Assembly (NCBI GenBank): GCA_947632585.1
Contig: CANRPS010000006.1
Coordinates: 1 to 51,535 of the forward strand
Origin: an uncultured Clostridia bacterium
GTDB taxonomy: Bacteria > Bacillota > Clostridia > TANB77 > CAG-508
DNA length: 51,535 nucleotides
Direction: 5' to 3'
Positions 44,936 through 51,535 of the stretch are shown here, piece by piece. Each line of letters opens with the position of its first letter. Positions within the stretch are counted from its first letter, which is position 1. The translations under genes were made by a program, and so were the position numbers. The notes beneath the pieces are model-generated. The model saw nothing but the letters and a program-made list of their open reading frames with translations. It did not search any database and had not been told where the DNA came from.

Positions 44936-45388
44936 ATGAGCAATATATTAAGTAAAGTATCAAAGGCAGTACAAAGCATTAAAGAAGGAAAAAAAATAGA
45001 CGTAAAAGATGTAGACAAATTATTAAAGAACTATTGTGAAAATCCTGAAACAGAAGGAAAAACAAATAAATTACCTGAATTCGTTGATCCTGTTGAAGCA
45101 GCAGTATTAGGAGATGAATATCGTAAACAAACAGGAGTTGATCATCCAAACATAATTGAACATCAACTAGGAGTTATAAAAGGATTAATTGAAGATAAAA
45201 AAGGTGACAAAGAATACCAACAAAAATTAAGAGAAATAGCAGAAAAAATATCACAAAAAGGTTTTTTAAGACCTGATGAAAATGGAATACCCGTACCTGT
45301 AGATATTAAAAAAGAAGGACTATTAGAACCACAAAGATTTGATGGAAGTACTTTGATACCTCAAAAAAAGGGTGGAGAAGAAAGATAA
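44936..45388 (+). CDS. hypothetical soluble protein
   Basis: 150 residues, no signal peptide or span. N-terminal helical part (ILSKVSKAVQSIKEGKKIDVKDVDKLL), a middle segment FVDPVEAAVLGDEYRKQTG and a charged C-terminal part (FLRPDENGIPVPVDIKKEGLLEP). AAGGAGG serves ATG 44936, and it has its own strong promoter and terminator, so it is probably well expressed. No family recognised. Confidence 0.65.
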   Translation: MSNILSKVSKAVQSIKEGKKIDVKDVDKLLKNYCENPETEGKTNKLPEFVDPVEAAVLGDEYRKQTGVDHPNIIEHQLGVIKGLIEDKKGDKEYQQKLREIAEKISQKGFLRPDENGIPVPVDIKKEGLLEPQRFDGSTLIPQKKGGEER

Positions 45389-45398
45389 AAAATAAAAA

Positions 45399-45430
45399 GG
45401 ATTAGCATTTTATTTTGCTAATTCTTTTTT
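45399..45430 (+). terminator. intrinsic terminator
   Basis: The arms AGGATTAGCA and TGCTAATTCT are followed by TTTTTT, directly behind the hypothetical gene. Confidence 0.8.
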
Positions 45431-45440
45431 GATTATAAAA

Positions 45441-45650
45441 AAATCGCAGAATAATTATATCTACGACCTTATAATGATTATATAATAACAATAAAATAAC
45501 TATTTTGCAATACTTTTTATAAAATTTCTTGTTATAAATTTCTTTAGAATATCTATTAATTATTTTAACAGATATAATGTTTAAAACTCTTTATATTTAT
45601 TATAAAAGAAGATTTTAAAGATTTTCGCAGAAATAATTATTCTGCGAAAA
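45441..45650 (+). repeat. about 210-bp palindrome-bounded repeat, copy 2
   Basis: Palindromes at 45444-45466 and 45622-45650 (TTTTCGCAGAA and TTCTGCGAAAA) bound a region that shares CAATAAAATA, TATTTTGCAATA and GTTTAAAAC in order with the minus-strand copy at 20.4 kb. A ribosome-site-like AGAAGGAAAAG follows but no pilin gene does; ABC genes begin 110 bases on. It explains most of the 370-base gap between genes here. Confidence 0.7.
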
Positions 45651-45709
45651 CGTTAAAAGAAGGAAAAGTAAGCATAATAGAGAGATTGAGAGAAAAAATA
45701 TATTATATA

Positions 45710-45737
45710 TTGATTAATTTATTAAAAATGTTATACT
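45710..45737 (+). promoter_or_regulatory. promoter of the ABC exporter
   Basis: TTGATT (45710-45715), 16 bases, TATACT (45732-45737), 25 bases before the ATPase start. Confidence 0.6.
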
Positions 45738-45761
45738 AGAAATAAAAAAAGGAGAAAAGAA

Positions 45762-46652
45762 ATGGGACTAATATTAAAAAATGTATGTAAAACATTTGGA
45801 GAGAAATTAGCAGTTGACAATATTTCATTAGAGTTAAAATCACCTGGTGTTTTTGGATTATTAGGAACAAATGGTGCAGGTAAAACTACAACTATAAGAA
45901 TGCTGCTTGGAATTATAAAAAAAGACAGCGGAGAAATTACTTGGAATGGAAAAATTGTAGATAGGAAAAGTGTTAATTTTGGATATTTACCAGAAGAAAG
46001 GGGAATTTATCCTAAAGTTAAAATAATGGATCAATTATTGTATTTTGCAGAACTTAAGGGGATGAAAAAAGAAGATGCAATAGATAAAATTAAAACAATA
46101 GCAAAAGAATTAAAAGTAGAGGAATATCTTGATGTACCTGCAGAAAGACTTTCAAAAGGAAACCAGCAAAAAATACAATTTATGACAGCTATAATACATA
46201 ACCCGGAGCTTATTGTATTAGATGAGCCTTTTAGTGGATTGGATCCTGTAAATACAGAAATACTAAAAAATATCATTATTAATTTAGTAAAAGATGGTAA
46301 ATATGTAATAATGTCTGCACATCAAATGGCAACTATTGAAGAATTTTGCACAGATATATTAATATTAAACAAAGGAAAAACAATATTACAAGGAAATTTG
46401 AAACAGATTAAAGATACATATAAGGCAAATAGATTACAGCTAAATGTTAATCAAGATATAAAAAAATATATTGAAGAGATAGGACTAGAAATTGAAATTG
46501 AAAAAAACAATGAATACTTAATAAAAATAGAAAATGAAGAAAAAGCACATAATCTTTTAAATAAAATAATATCTGCTAATATTAAAGTAAACAAATTTGA
46601 GATTATGAAACCTACTTTAAATGATATATTTATAGAAAAGGTGGGTGAGTAG
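45762..46652 (+). CDS. ABC transporter ATPase, NatA-like
   Basis: 296 residues. Walker A GLLGTNGAGKTTTIRM, Q-loop region YLPEERGIYPKV, signature RLSKGNQQKIQF, Walker B LIVLDEPFSGLDPVNTEIL and switch His in MSAHQM, then a C-terminal DUF4162-like domain (LQLNVNQDIKK). Pairs with the permease next to it; the family exports Na+ (NatA) or drugs/peptides. Substrate not settled. Confidence 0.92.
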   Translation: MGLILKNVCKTFGEKLAVDNISLELKSPGVFGLLGTNGAGKTTTIRMLLGIIKKDSGEITWNGKIVDRKSVNFGYLPEERGIYPKVKIMDQLLYFAELKGMKKEDAIDKIKTIAKELKVEEYLDVPAERLSKGNQQKIQFMTAIIHNPELIVLDEPFSGLDPVNTEILKNIIINLVKDGKYVIMSAHQMATIEEFCTDILILNKGKTILQGNLKQIKDTYKANRLQLNVNQDIKKYIEEIGLEIEIEKNNEYLIKIENEEKAHNLLNKIISANIKVNKFEIMKPTLNDIFIEKVGE

Positions 46653-46654
46653 AA

Positions 46655-47872
46655 GTGAAAGATATAATAATTATAATGAAATTTACTATAAAAGACATGA
46701 TAAAAAGAAAGTCTTTTGTAATATCAACAATAATAATTTTATTATTAATTATATTGGGATTTAATATTCCTAACATAATTAAAAGTATAAGTGGAGAAGA
46801 ATCAAAAGAAAAGATATTGATAGTTGATAGCAAAAATATTTTTGAAGGTAGTTTAGAACTTTTACAAGAATCTGATATAGACTATGATATTGAAATAAGT
46901 AATATAGATTATGAAGAAATTAAAAACAAAATTCAGAATAAAGAAATAGAATCAGCACTTATTATAGATGAAGAAGAAAATAATATTAAATTAAAATATA
47001 TAATAGAAAGTATATCTTTAACGAGTGAAGTACCACAAGATTTAATAGAAAGTATAAATAAATTATATACAAATCATCAAATTTCTAAATTAGGATTATC
47101 TTCTGAACAACTATCATCTATAACTCCTAATTTTGAACTTAGCTTAGAAGGAATTGAAGAAGAAGCAAATGGAAATGTATTTGTAATGATGATTATGTCA
47201 TTAATACTATTCTATGCAATATATTTTTGTGCATATCAAGTTTCTAGTTCTATAACTATAGAAAAAACATCAAAAATAATAGAGACTTTAGTAACATCAA
47301 CGAAACCTAGTACAATAGTACTTGGTAAAACAATAGGAATTGGAGTTGTGGGATTATTACAAATGATACTAATAATTGGTACTGCCTTAGTTAGTGCAAA
47401 TATATTTTTAGAAAAAGAATTAATAGAACAAGTATTAGATATATCTAGCATTACACCATATTTAGGATTTATAACTATTATCTATTTTATATTAGGATAT
47501 TTTGCATATGCATTTATCTATGCATTAACAGGTTCAACAATAAGCAAACCAGAAGATATACAATCAGCTAATTCTCCTGTTGCTATTCTTGCAATTGTAG
47601 GGTTTTATTTATCATATTTTACAATGATGAATCCTAATAGTAATTTAAATATGATAGCTTCATTTCTTCCAATTTCATCTCCATTTTGTATGCCATTTAG
47701 AGTTATGATGGGATTAGCAAGTACGAATGATGTTTTTATTTCAATTGGAATTCTTGTTATTACTATAGCTATAATTGCAAAAATTTCTATAAAAATATAT
47801 TCAAGTGCAATACTAAATTATGGAACAAAGATAAGCTTAAAGGATATTGTTTCTATATGTAAAAACAAATAA
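46655..47872 (+). CDS. ABC-2 type permease, NatB-like
   Basis: A 405-residue permease with one N-terminal span (about 22-42), a large outer domain (about 45-175), and five to six C-terminal spans (starting VFVMMIMSLILFYAIYF). KIIETLVTSTKPSTIVLGKTIG is the typical NatB/ABC-2_3 motif. GTG start at 46655, two bases after the ATPase stop, so they are co-transcribed and coupled. Confidence 0.9.
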   Translation: MKDIIIIMKFTIKDMIKRKSFVISTIIILLLIILGFNIPNIIKSISGEESKEKILIVDSKNIFEGSLELLQESDIDYDIEISNIDYEEIKNKIQNKEIESALIIDEEENNIKLKYIIESISLTSEVPQDLIESINKLYTNHQISKLGLSSEQLSSITPNFELSLEGIEEEANGNVFVMMIMSLILFYAIYFCAYQVSSSITIEKTSKIIETLVTSTKPSTIVLGKTIGIGVVGLLQMILIIGTALVSANIFLEKELIEQVLDISSITPYLGFITIIYFILGYFAYAFIYALTGSTISKPEDIQSANSPVAILAIVGFYLSYFTMMNPNSNLNMIASFLPISSPFCMPFRVMMGLASTNDVFISIGILVITIAIIAKISIKIYSSAILNYGTKISLKDIVSICKNK

Positions 47873-47877
47873 TACAT

Positions 47878-47906
47878 TTGACCAAATTATGTAAATTTGA
47901 TATAAT
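47878..47906 (+). promoter_or_regulatory. promoter of the foreign-looking small gene
   Basis: TTGACC (47878-47883), 17 bases, TATAAT (47901-47906). A short hairpin (CTGTAATCACAG, 47919-47930) lies between it and the gene. Confidence 0.65.
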
Positions 47907-47952
47907 ATAGTTATACCCTGTAATCACAGGAGACAGAAAGGAAGTTGAAATC

Positions 47953-48189
47953 ATGCTGGAACGTTTGCCGAGGTTTCACAAGAGCTACATGTTTCTTCCT
48001 GATCATTCTTTGGTCATTGCGGAAGCAATGGAGGATGTCAAAAGAAACGAATGGAATGTGACTATCCAAACCGAACGAGCTGTGACTGAAGAGGAAGACA
48101 AGTGGATTAGGGAACGGATTTACGAAAAACTTAGGGAACAAGACCTACGTGATTGGCCATTCCTCAGTAAACAGATGGACTCTATATGA
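47953..48189 (+). CDS. small gene of foreign base composition
   Basis: A 78-residue protein (MLERLPRFHKSYMFLPDH at the start; charged helical C-terminal half, WIRERIYEKLREQD). Codon use is unlike all neighbours: CTG, GTC, AAG, GAG, ATC and CGT are common and GC is near 45%, against under 30% around it. This indicates recent transfer. It holds the only in-frame CGG (48115-48117) I found outside the frame-break sites; skipping that C also leaves an open frame of 27 codons to TAA at 48207. RBS AAAGGAAG. It has its own promoter and terminator. Function unknown. Confidence 0.6.
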   Translation: MLERLPRFHKSYMFLPDHSLVIAEAMEDVKRNEWNVTIQTERAVTEEEDKWIRERIYEKLREQDLRDWPFLSKQMDSI

Positions 48190-48206
48190 GTCCATCTAAT
48201 TTTTTA
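48173..48206 (+). terminator. terminator overlapping the end of the foreign-looking gene
   Basis: The arms AGATGGACTC and GAGTCCATCT are followed by AATTTTTT; the stem includes the stop codon region. Confidence 0.85.
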
Positions 48207-48213
48207 TAAAAAA

Positions 48214-48240
48214 TTGGCAGAATAGTTAGTTCTGCGAAAA
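48214..48240 (+). repeat. single CGCAGAA-type palindrome before the truncated pilin
   Basis: GGCAGAATA and TTAGTTCTGCGAAAA match the gene-proximal palindrome of the two 210-bp repeats. Only this part is present. It lies directly before AAGGAGG and a pilin-like start, as at 20.4 kb. Confidence 0.6.
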
Positions 48241-48262
48241 TATAGAAGGAGGAAAAAATAAG

Positions 48263-48484
48263 GTGAAATCAATTTTTACAAATAAAAAAGGTATAACATT
48301 AGCAGTAACAATAATAGTATTATTAATATTAGCAGGAATATTAATAATAATGTTAACAGGACAAAATGGAATATTAATAGGGGCACAAGAAGCAGGGACA
48401 AATACAGCACATGCAGAAGTATATGAGACATTAAACTTATTGTGCAACTTCATTTTTATCAAAAAATTTGCAAAAAAAAATTGA
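48263..48484 (+). pseudogene. truncated pilin-like gene
   Basis: GTG start with AAGGAGG upstream. The 73 residues read KKGITLAVTIIVLLILAGI, then TGQNGILIGAQEAG, matching the pilin N-termini at 10.7 and 20.3 kb but with about three residues (I-A-L) missing from the helix. The frame ends soon after in a Lys/Phe-rich tail without a headgroup. The promoter of the next gene is embedded in its 3' end. It may be a decaying copy, or a short membrane peptide. Confidence 0.6.
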
Positions 48485-48496
48485 TTGATATATAAT
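48468..48496 (+). promoter_or_regulatory. promoter of the symporter gene
   Basis: TTGCAA (48468-48473), 17 bases, TATAAT (48491-48496). A palindrome CTAGAAATATAATTATATTT... (48508-48531) follows in the leader. Confidence 0.75.
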
Positions 48497-48560
48497 AATG
48501 TCAAATTCTAGAAATATAATTATATTTCTAGTTGCCTTATCGAAAAAGAGAGGTAATATT

Positions 48561-49820
48561 ATGAAAAAATTTTTATCAAATTACAAATCAACAATAATTC
48601 TTCTTGTTGCTATTATTGTTGGTGCTATTGTAGGGATTATATTCCAAGAAAAAGCAACAATTTTAAGTCCATTAGGAGATCTATTTTTAAATCTTTTGTT
48701 AGTCATCATCGTTCCACTTATTTTTTTAACTATCACAACTTCTATCGCAAAAATGAAACAGCCAAAAAGGCTAGGAAAAATTATGATAACAATAATAGGA
48801 GTATTTATTGTCACATCTATTATTGCAGTTTTAATTGGATTTGCTAGTACTTATTTTGTAAAATTAGTGGATTCAAAAGATGGAGAGAAAATTCAAGCAT
48901 CTTTAGAAGAAGTGACAGAAACTGAAGAAAGCGAAGAAATGTCAATTGCAGACAGAACTATAAATTTATTAACAGTAAATGATTTTTCTAAATTGTTATC
49001 TAAGGATAATATTATAGCGCTTCTTGTATTTTCTATAATGTTTGGAATTGCAATAAATATGACAGGAGAAAAAGCAAAGCCAGTATATGACTTTTTGGTA
49101 TCTGCAAATGAAGTTGTAGGAAATATTGTGAAAATCATTATGTATTTTGCACCAATTGGATTAGGAAGCTATTTTGCAGCTTTAGTAGGAAGTTTTGGAG
49201 CATCAATTGCAGTTGGATATTTAAGAACTTTTATAATTTATACAATAGTTGCTGTATTATTCTACTTTATAATGTATACAATCTATGCTTTTGTTGCTGC
49301 AGGAAAAAATGGAATAAAAGCTTTTTGGAAAAATGCAATACCTTCAACTATAACTGCATTAGCAACTTGTTCTAGTGCAGCGTCAATACCTGTTAATGTT
49401 GAATGTGCTAAAAAAATGGGAGTACCAGAAGATATAGCTGAAACAACAATTCCATTAGGAACTAGTTTTCACAAAGATGGTTCAATTATAGGTTCTGTAT
49501 TTAAAATTATGTTTTTGGTATGTTTATTTGGAACAAGTTTAGCAACTGCAAGTGATATATTTGGAGTATTAGGAGTAGCATTACTTGCAAATCTTTTAGT
49601 TACTGCAGTTCCAATAGGTGGAGGAACAATATCAGAAATGTTGATTATAACGATGATGGGATATCCAGTAGCAGCACTTCCAATTTTAACAATAATTGCA
49701 ACAATAATAGATCCTCCAGCAACAATGTTAAATGTAGTTGGTGATACAGTATCTTCAATGATGGTAACAAGGGTAGTAGATGGGAAAGAATGGATGGATA
49801 AAAAAATAACTGAAAGTTAA
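48561..49820 (+). CDS. dicarboxylate/amino acid:cation symporter (DAACS family)
   Basis: A 419-residue sodium- or proton-coupled carrier with eight spans and two re-entrant loops. Hallmarks: LFLNLLLVIIVPLIFLTITTSIAKM, ALATCSSAASIPVNVECAKKMGV (the serine-rich HP1 loop), TTIPLGTSFHKDGS (NMDGT-like motif, here SFHKDGS) and DPPATMLNVVGD (HP2/TM8). I choose ATG 48561 because AGAGAGGT lies upstream and the in-frame ATG at 48498 sits before the leader palindrome. The altered N-M-D-G-T site suggests a substrate other than glutamate, such as Ser/Thr. Confidence 0.9.
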   Translation: MKKFLSNYKSTIILLVAIIVGAIVGIIFQEKATILSPLGDLFLNLLLVIIVPLIFLTITTSIAKMKQPKRLGKIMITIIGVFIVTSIIAVLIGFASTYFVKLVDSKDGEKIQASLEEVTETEESEEMSIADRTINLLTVNDFSKLLSKDNIIALLVFSIMFGIAINMTGEKAKPVYDFLVSANEVVGNIVKIIMYFAPIGLGSYFAALVGSFGASIAVGYLRTFIIYTIVAVLFYFIMYTIYAFVAAGKNGIKAFWKNAIPSTITALATCSSAASIPVNVECAKKMGVPEDIAETTIPLGTSFHKDGSIIGSVFKIMFLVCLFGTSLATASDIFGVLGVALLANLLVTAVPIGGGTISEMLIITMMGYPVAALPILTIIATIIDPPATMLNVVGDTVSSMMVTRVVDGKEWMDKKITES

Positions 49821-49864
49821 AAAATCTAATTATAATTAATGATAAAGAAATAAAAATAGATATA

Positions 49865-49903
49865 AAAAAGGTTATGTAGTTATAATAATTACATAACCTT
49901 TTT
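49865..49903. terminator. bidirectional terminator
   Basis: The perfect 14-bp arms AAAAAGGTTATGTA and TACATAACCTTTTT lie between the convergent symporter and HNH genes. Confidence 0.9.
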
Positions 49904-49909
49904 AGTTAT

Positions 49910-50335
49910 TTATCTTTCTAAATCTTCATCTAATAATTGTTTTGTTTCTTTTTTCATATGAGCTCTATTATAAGGGACTTTATTTAGATTTAATTCGAAA
50001 GGTTTCGTTCTTATATGAGTGGGTGGTGTATCAACAAAAACTACTTTACATGCTTTGTATTTTTTGAATTTTTTATTAAGCGCTGATCGCACACTTTCGG
50101 GTTGTCGATGAAACCAAATATGATTTTCTCTACTTAATAAAGCTCCATTTTTTATAGTAGATTTTCCTCCATATTGTCTTTCTAAAATATGATGATATGT
50201 TAATTGCTTCATTTTTTGCATTTGAGCTACTGAAGTATAATGTATTTTTTTATCATGTCTCAAGTGCAGTTTTTCAATAAAACACTCAGGACCATATAAT
50301 TGAATTAATTGTTTTTTTGCGTATCTATTGTTCAA
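49910..50335 (-). CDS. HNH endonuclease-like protein
   Basis: A 141-residue basic protein with TTG start, supported by TAGGAGG 7 bases upstream on the minus strand. The HNH core is visible: LTYHHILERQYGGKSTIKNGALLSRENHIWFH, where the second H of the HH pair, the middle N and the last H fit the ββα-metal fold. N-terminal YGPECFIEKL replaces the usual CxxC. Could be a homing/phage-type HNH or a defence nuclease. It borders the region of tRNA remnant and hairpins, which hints at past mobile DNA. Confidence 0.75.
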   Translation of the reverse strand: MNNRYAKKQLIQLYGPECFIEKLHLRHDKKIHYTSVAQMQKMKQLTYHHILERQYGGKSTIKNGALLSRENHIWFHRQPESVRSALNKKFKKYKACKVVFVDTPPTHIRTKPFELNLNKVPYNRAHMKKETKQLLDEDLER

Positions 50336-50446
50336 GTTATGCCTCCTATTAATGCGTTAATATATATAATACTCAAGCTATTATATAAAGTTTTTTTATA
50401 TAAGTCAATATATGAATCATTTATTGTTAAAAATTATTAATATTAC

Positions 50447-50560
50447 TTGATTTTAACAAATGTTTGATATAATAATTGAAACTTGGTAATTAAGGAGGTA
50501 TAACATAACTGAATTAAATGTTTTAAGTCAAAATTTAAATAACACAAATGTAAAATAATT
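50447..50560 (+). other. promoter and ribosome site without a proper gene
   Basis: TTGATT (50447-50452), 15 bases and TATAAT (50468-50473) precede AAGGAGGT (about 50492-50499). The only open frame after it is 17 codons beginning ATA-ACT-GAA-TTA and ending TAA. This may be the remnant of a lost gene or an RNA leader. Confidence 0.3.
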
Positions 50561-50625
50561 AAAATAGTTTATTATATTTTTTTAGGACTTATGACAAAAC
50601 TCTATATGGAAATTTATTATAAAAA

Positions 50626-50686
50626 AATCAACCAGTTTAACTGATTGATTTTTATAATTTCTGTTCTATAAAGTTCGAACAGAAAC
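50626..50686. terminator. two hairpins beside the tRNA remnant
   Basis: AAATCAACCAGTT pairs with AACTGATTGATTT (50626-50655) and TTTCTGTTC pairs with GAACAGAAA (50658-50686). T-rich flanks make them likely terminators. Confidence 0.6.
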
Positions 50687-50691
50687 TTCGT

Positions 50692-50742
50692 TGGCTGGGC
50701 TGGCTAGATTCGAACTAGCGCATGTATGAGTCAAAGTCTTAT
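50692..50742 (-). pseudogene. 3' fragment of tRNA-Gln (TTG)
   Basis: On the minus strand: anticodon loop CTTTGAC (anticodon TTG), T-arm GCTAGTTCGAATCTAGC, 3' acceptor CAGCCCA, discriminator G and CCA, as expected for tRNA-Gln. The matching 5' acceptor TGGGCTG and D-arm are absent upstream, and the anticodon stem has a mismatch. Such 3' fragments mark attachment sites of elements that integrate into tRNA genes. Confidence 0.7.
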
Positions 50743-51293
50743 CTTTCATCTAACTTTTAACATTTTTTGTTAGTAAGTATTATCTCTTGAAGTGGCTATT
50801 TTTCGGTACTTTATTGTTACAAATTTCAAAAATATTTTTATTCCAATACTTTCGCAAAATCAAATTTTCAAACGAAATTGTTTGACATTTGTTTGACATT
50901 TTTATAAACTATAACAATTTTTCTACTTGTTGCTATCGTTATTTTAATATTAAGCAATTCAAAAGTCAATAAGGAATTATACTATTTTACAATTAAAATC
51001 GCTTAAAATCGATTTTGAGGGCTAACTGAATAGGAATTATAACAAATAGGCTACTTATGGTTATATTACTATAAATAGTCTTTTTTTGTTTTCCAAAAAG
51101 AGAATATGCCTCAAACTCTATAAAAGTGATAGGTGTGATGAGCCGATGCTATAAAATTTATCCGTATTTGTATAATAAGTCTAATTATACAAAGTGCGTA
51201 AGTGAGATTTTAGAACAAAAACTCACAATAAAAAAAGAGTATTCGGTGGCAAAACTTGGAGTGGATTTATAATTGTAAAAAGTTTGGACAAGT
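50743..51293. other. gene-poor stretch
   Basis: No credible gene on either strand. It contains a short direct repeat (TTTGACATT at about 50882 and 50892) and scattered short inverted repeats. It is probably the remains of decayed mobile DNA. Confidence 0.5.
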
Positions 51294-51485
51294 ATGAACA
51301 AAGATACAAAATATGTATCAGCAATTATAGTAGTAATATCACTACTTACTAGACTACCTATGAAACGAGGCGAACGACCGACGGTCTTGGCTTATATAGG
51401 TGTAATAATTCTATTTTTAGCAATGGGATTATTACACCTAATTCACTTTAGCTCACTTTCTCTGGTCTTGTTACTTAGTTGCTAA
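51294..51485 (+). CDS. doubtful small membrane ORF
   Basis: 63 residues with two hydrophobic segments (VSAIIVVISLL and LAYIGVIILFLAMGLLHLI). No good ribosome site is seen, and its second half coincides with two strong inverted repeats, so the frame may be a by-product of hairpin DNA. Low confidence. Confidence 0.25.
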   Translation: MNKDTKYVSAIIVVISLLTRLPMKRGERPTVLAYIGVIILFLAMGLLHLIHFSSLSLVLLLSC

Positions 51486-51520
51486 AGTGAATAACAAAAA
51501 AGCATTTATGCTTTTTTGTG
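51399..51520. repeat. three consecutive inverted repeats ending in a terminator
   Basis: GGTGTAATAAT/ATTATTACACC (51399-51438), ATTCACTTTAGC/GCTAAAGTGAAT (51441-51492) and ACAAAAAAGCA/TGCTTTTTTGT (51494-51519). The first two are perfect stems with long loops and the third is a classic terminator. A further palindrome, GACCGACGGTC (51376-51386), lies just upstream. Confidence 0.7.
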
Positions 51521-51535
51521 AGAGCATAAAAATTT

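Overview
The window is very AT-rich (roughly 25-30% GC by eye) and carries sporulation genes (spoVAC-AD-AE), a Gram-positive type IV pilus operon, a T-box-controlled thrS, a class B sortase and many short pilin-like proteins whose N-termini read ITLIALVVTIIVLLILAGVS. This fits a spore-forming Firmicute of class Clostridia, probably an uncultured gut lineage. That placement is an inference from gene content; no rRNA gene is present.

Layout. 0.2-5.5 kb: division cluster (ftsQ, two DUF881 genes, sbp-like, ftsA, ftsZ). 5.6-7.6 kb: spoVA operon. 7.7-17.2 kb: type IV pilus operon (fused pilM-pilN, pilO, a PilP-like protein, pilin, prepilin peptidase, two minor pilins, pilB, pilT, pilC). 17.3-20.6 kb: ROK kinase, tRNA-Tyr with decayed copies behind it, and a large pilin-like protein. 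20.7-23.3 kb: T-box, thrS and a small gene. 23.3-30.8 kb: an M14 peptidoglycan peptidase gene split by a 6.3-kb serine-recombinase element that carries a toxin-antitoxin pair, a helicase with five tandem 84-residue repeats, a candidate structured RNA and the recombinase. 30.9-34.6 kb: class B PBP, an N-terminal transketolase subunit and an SDR. 34.6-38.4 kb (minus strand): surface protein, sortase B, VanR/VanS-like two-component pair. 38.7-43.3 kb: ileS with a short attenuator-like leader, and a pyrimidine-nucleoside phosphorylase. 43.4-51.5 kb: C39-like peptidase, mntP, a hypothetical gene, a NatAB-like ABC exporter, a foreign-looking small gene, a truncated pilin, a DAACS symporter, an HNH protein, then about 1.2 kb of tRNA remnant and hairpins.

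The main observation is a repeated recoding pattern. Nine apparent +1 frame breaks occur in six otherwise intact genes: DUF881, ftsA, spoVAD, pilT, the serine recombinase (three times) and the M14 peptidase (twice). At every one the zero-frame codon at the break is CGG. Skipping its C lets the ribosome read GGA (eight times) or GGT (once) as a glycine that family conservation expects, and the gene then stays open to its natural stop. Scanning by eye, I found no in-frame CGG in any other native-looking gene; the only other one is in the foreign-looking gene at 48.1 kb. This suggests that CGG is not read as arginine here but acts as a +1 frameshift signal (or that CGGN is read as a four-base glycine codon). 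A systematic sequencing artefact is the main alternative.

A second notable structure is the intervening element. Removing it and applying the two CGG shifts gives exactly 379 codons for the M14 gene, with the integration site inside the conserved R-G-V-D-L-N motif. The reconstructed attP has a perfect 10-bp dyad around a 5-bp core. A third is a roughly 210-bp repeat bounded by CGCAGAA/TTCTGCG palindromes, present twice, with a single palindrome in front of the truncated pilin gene.
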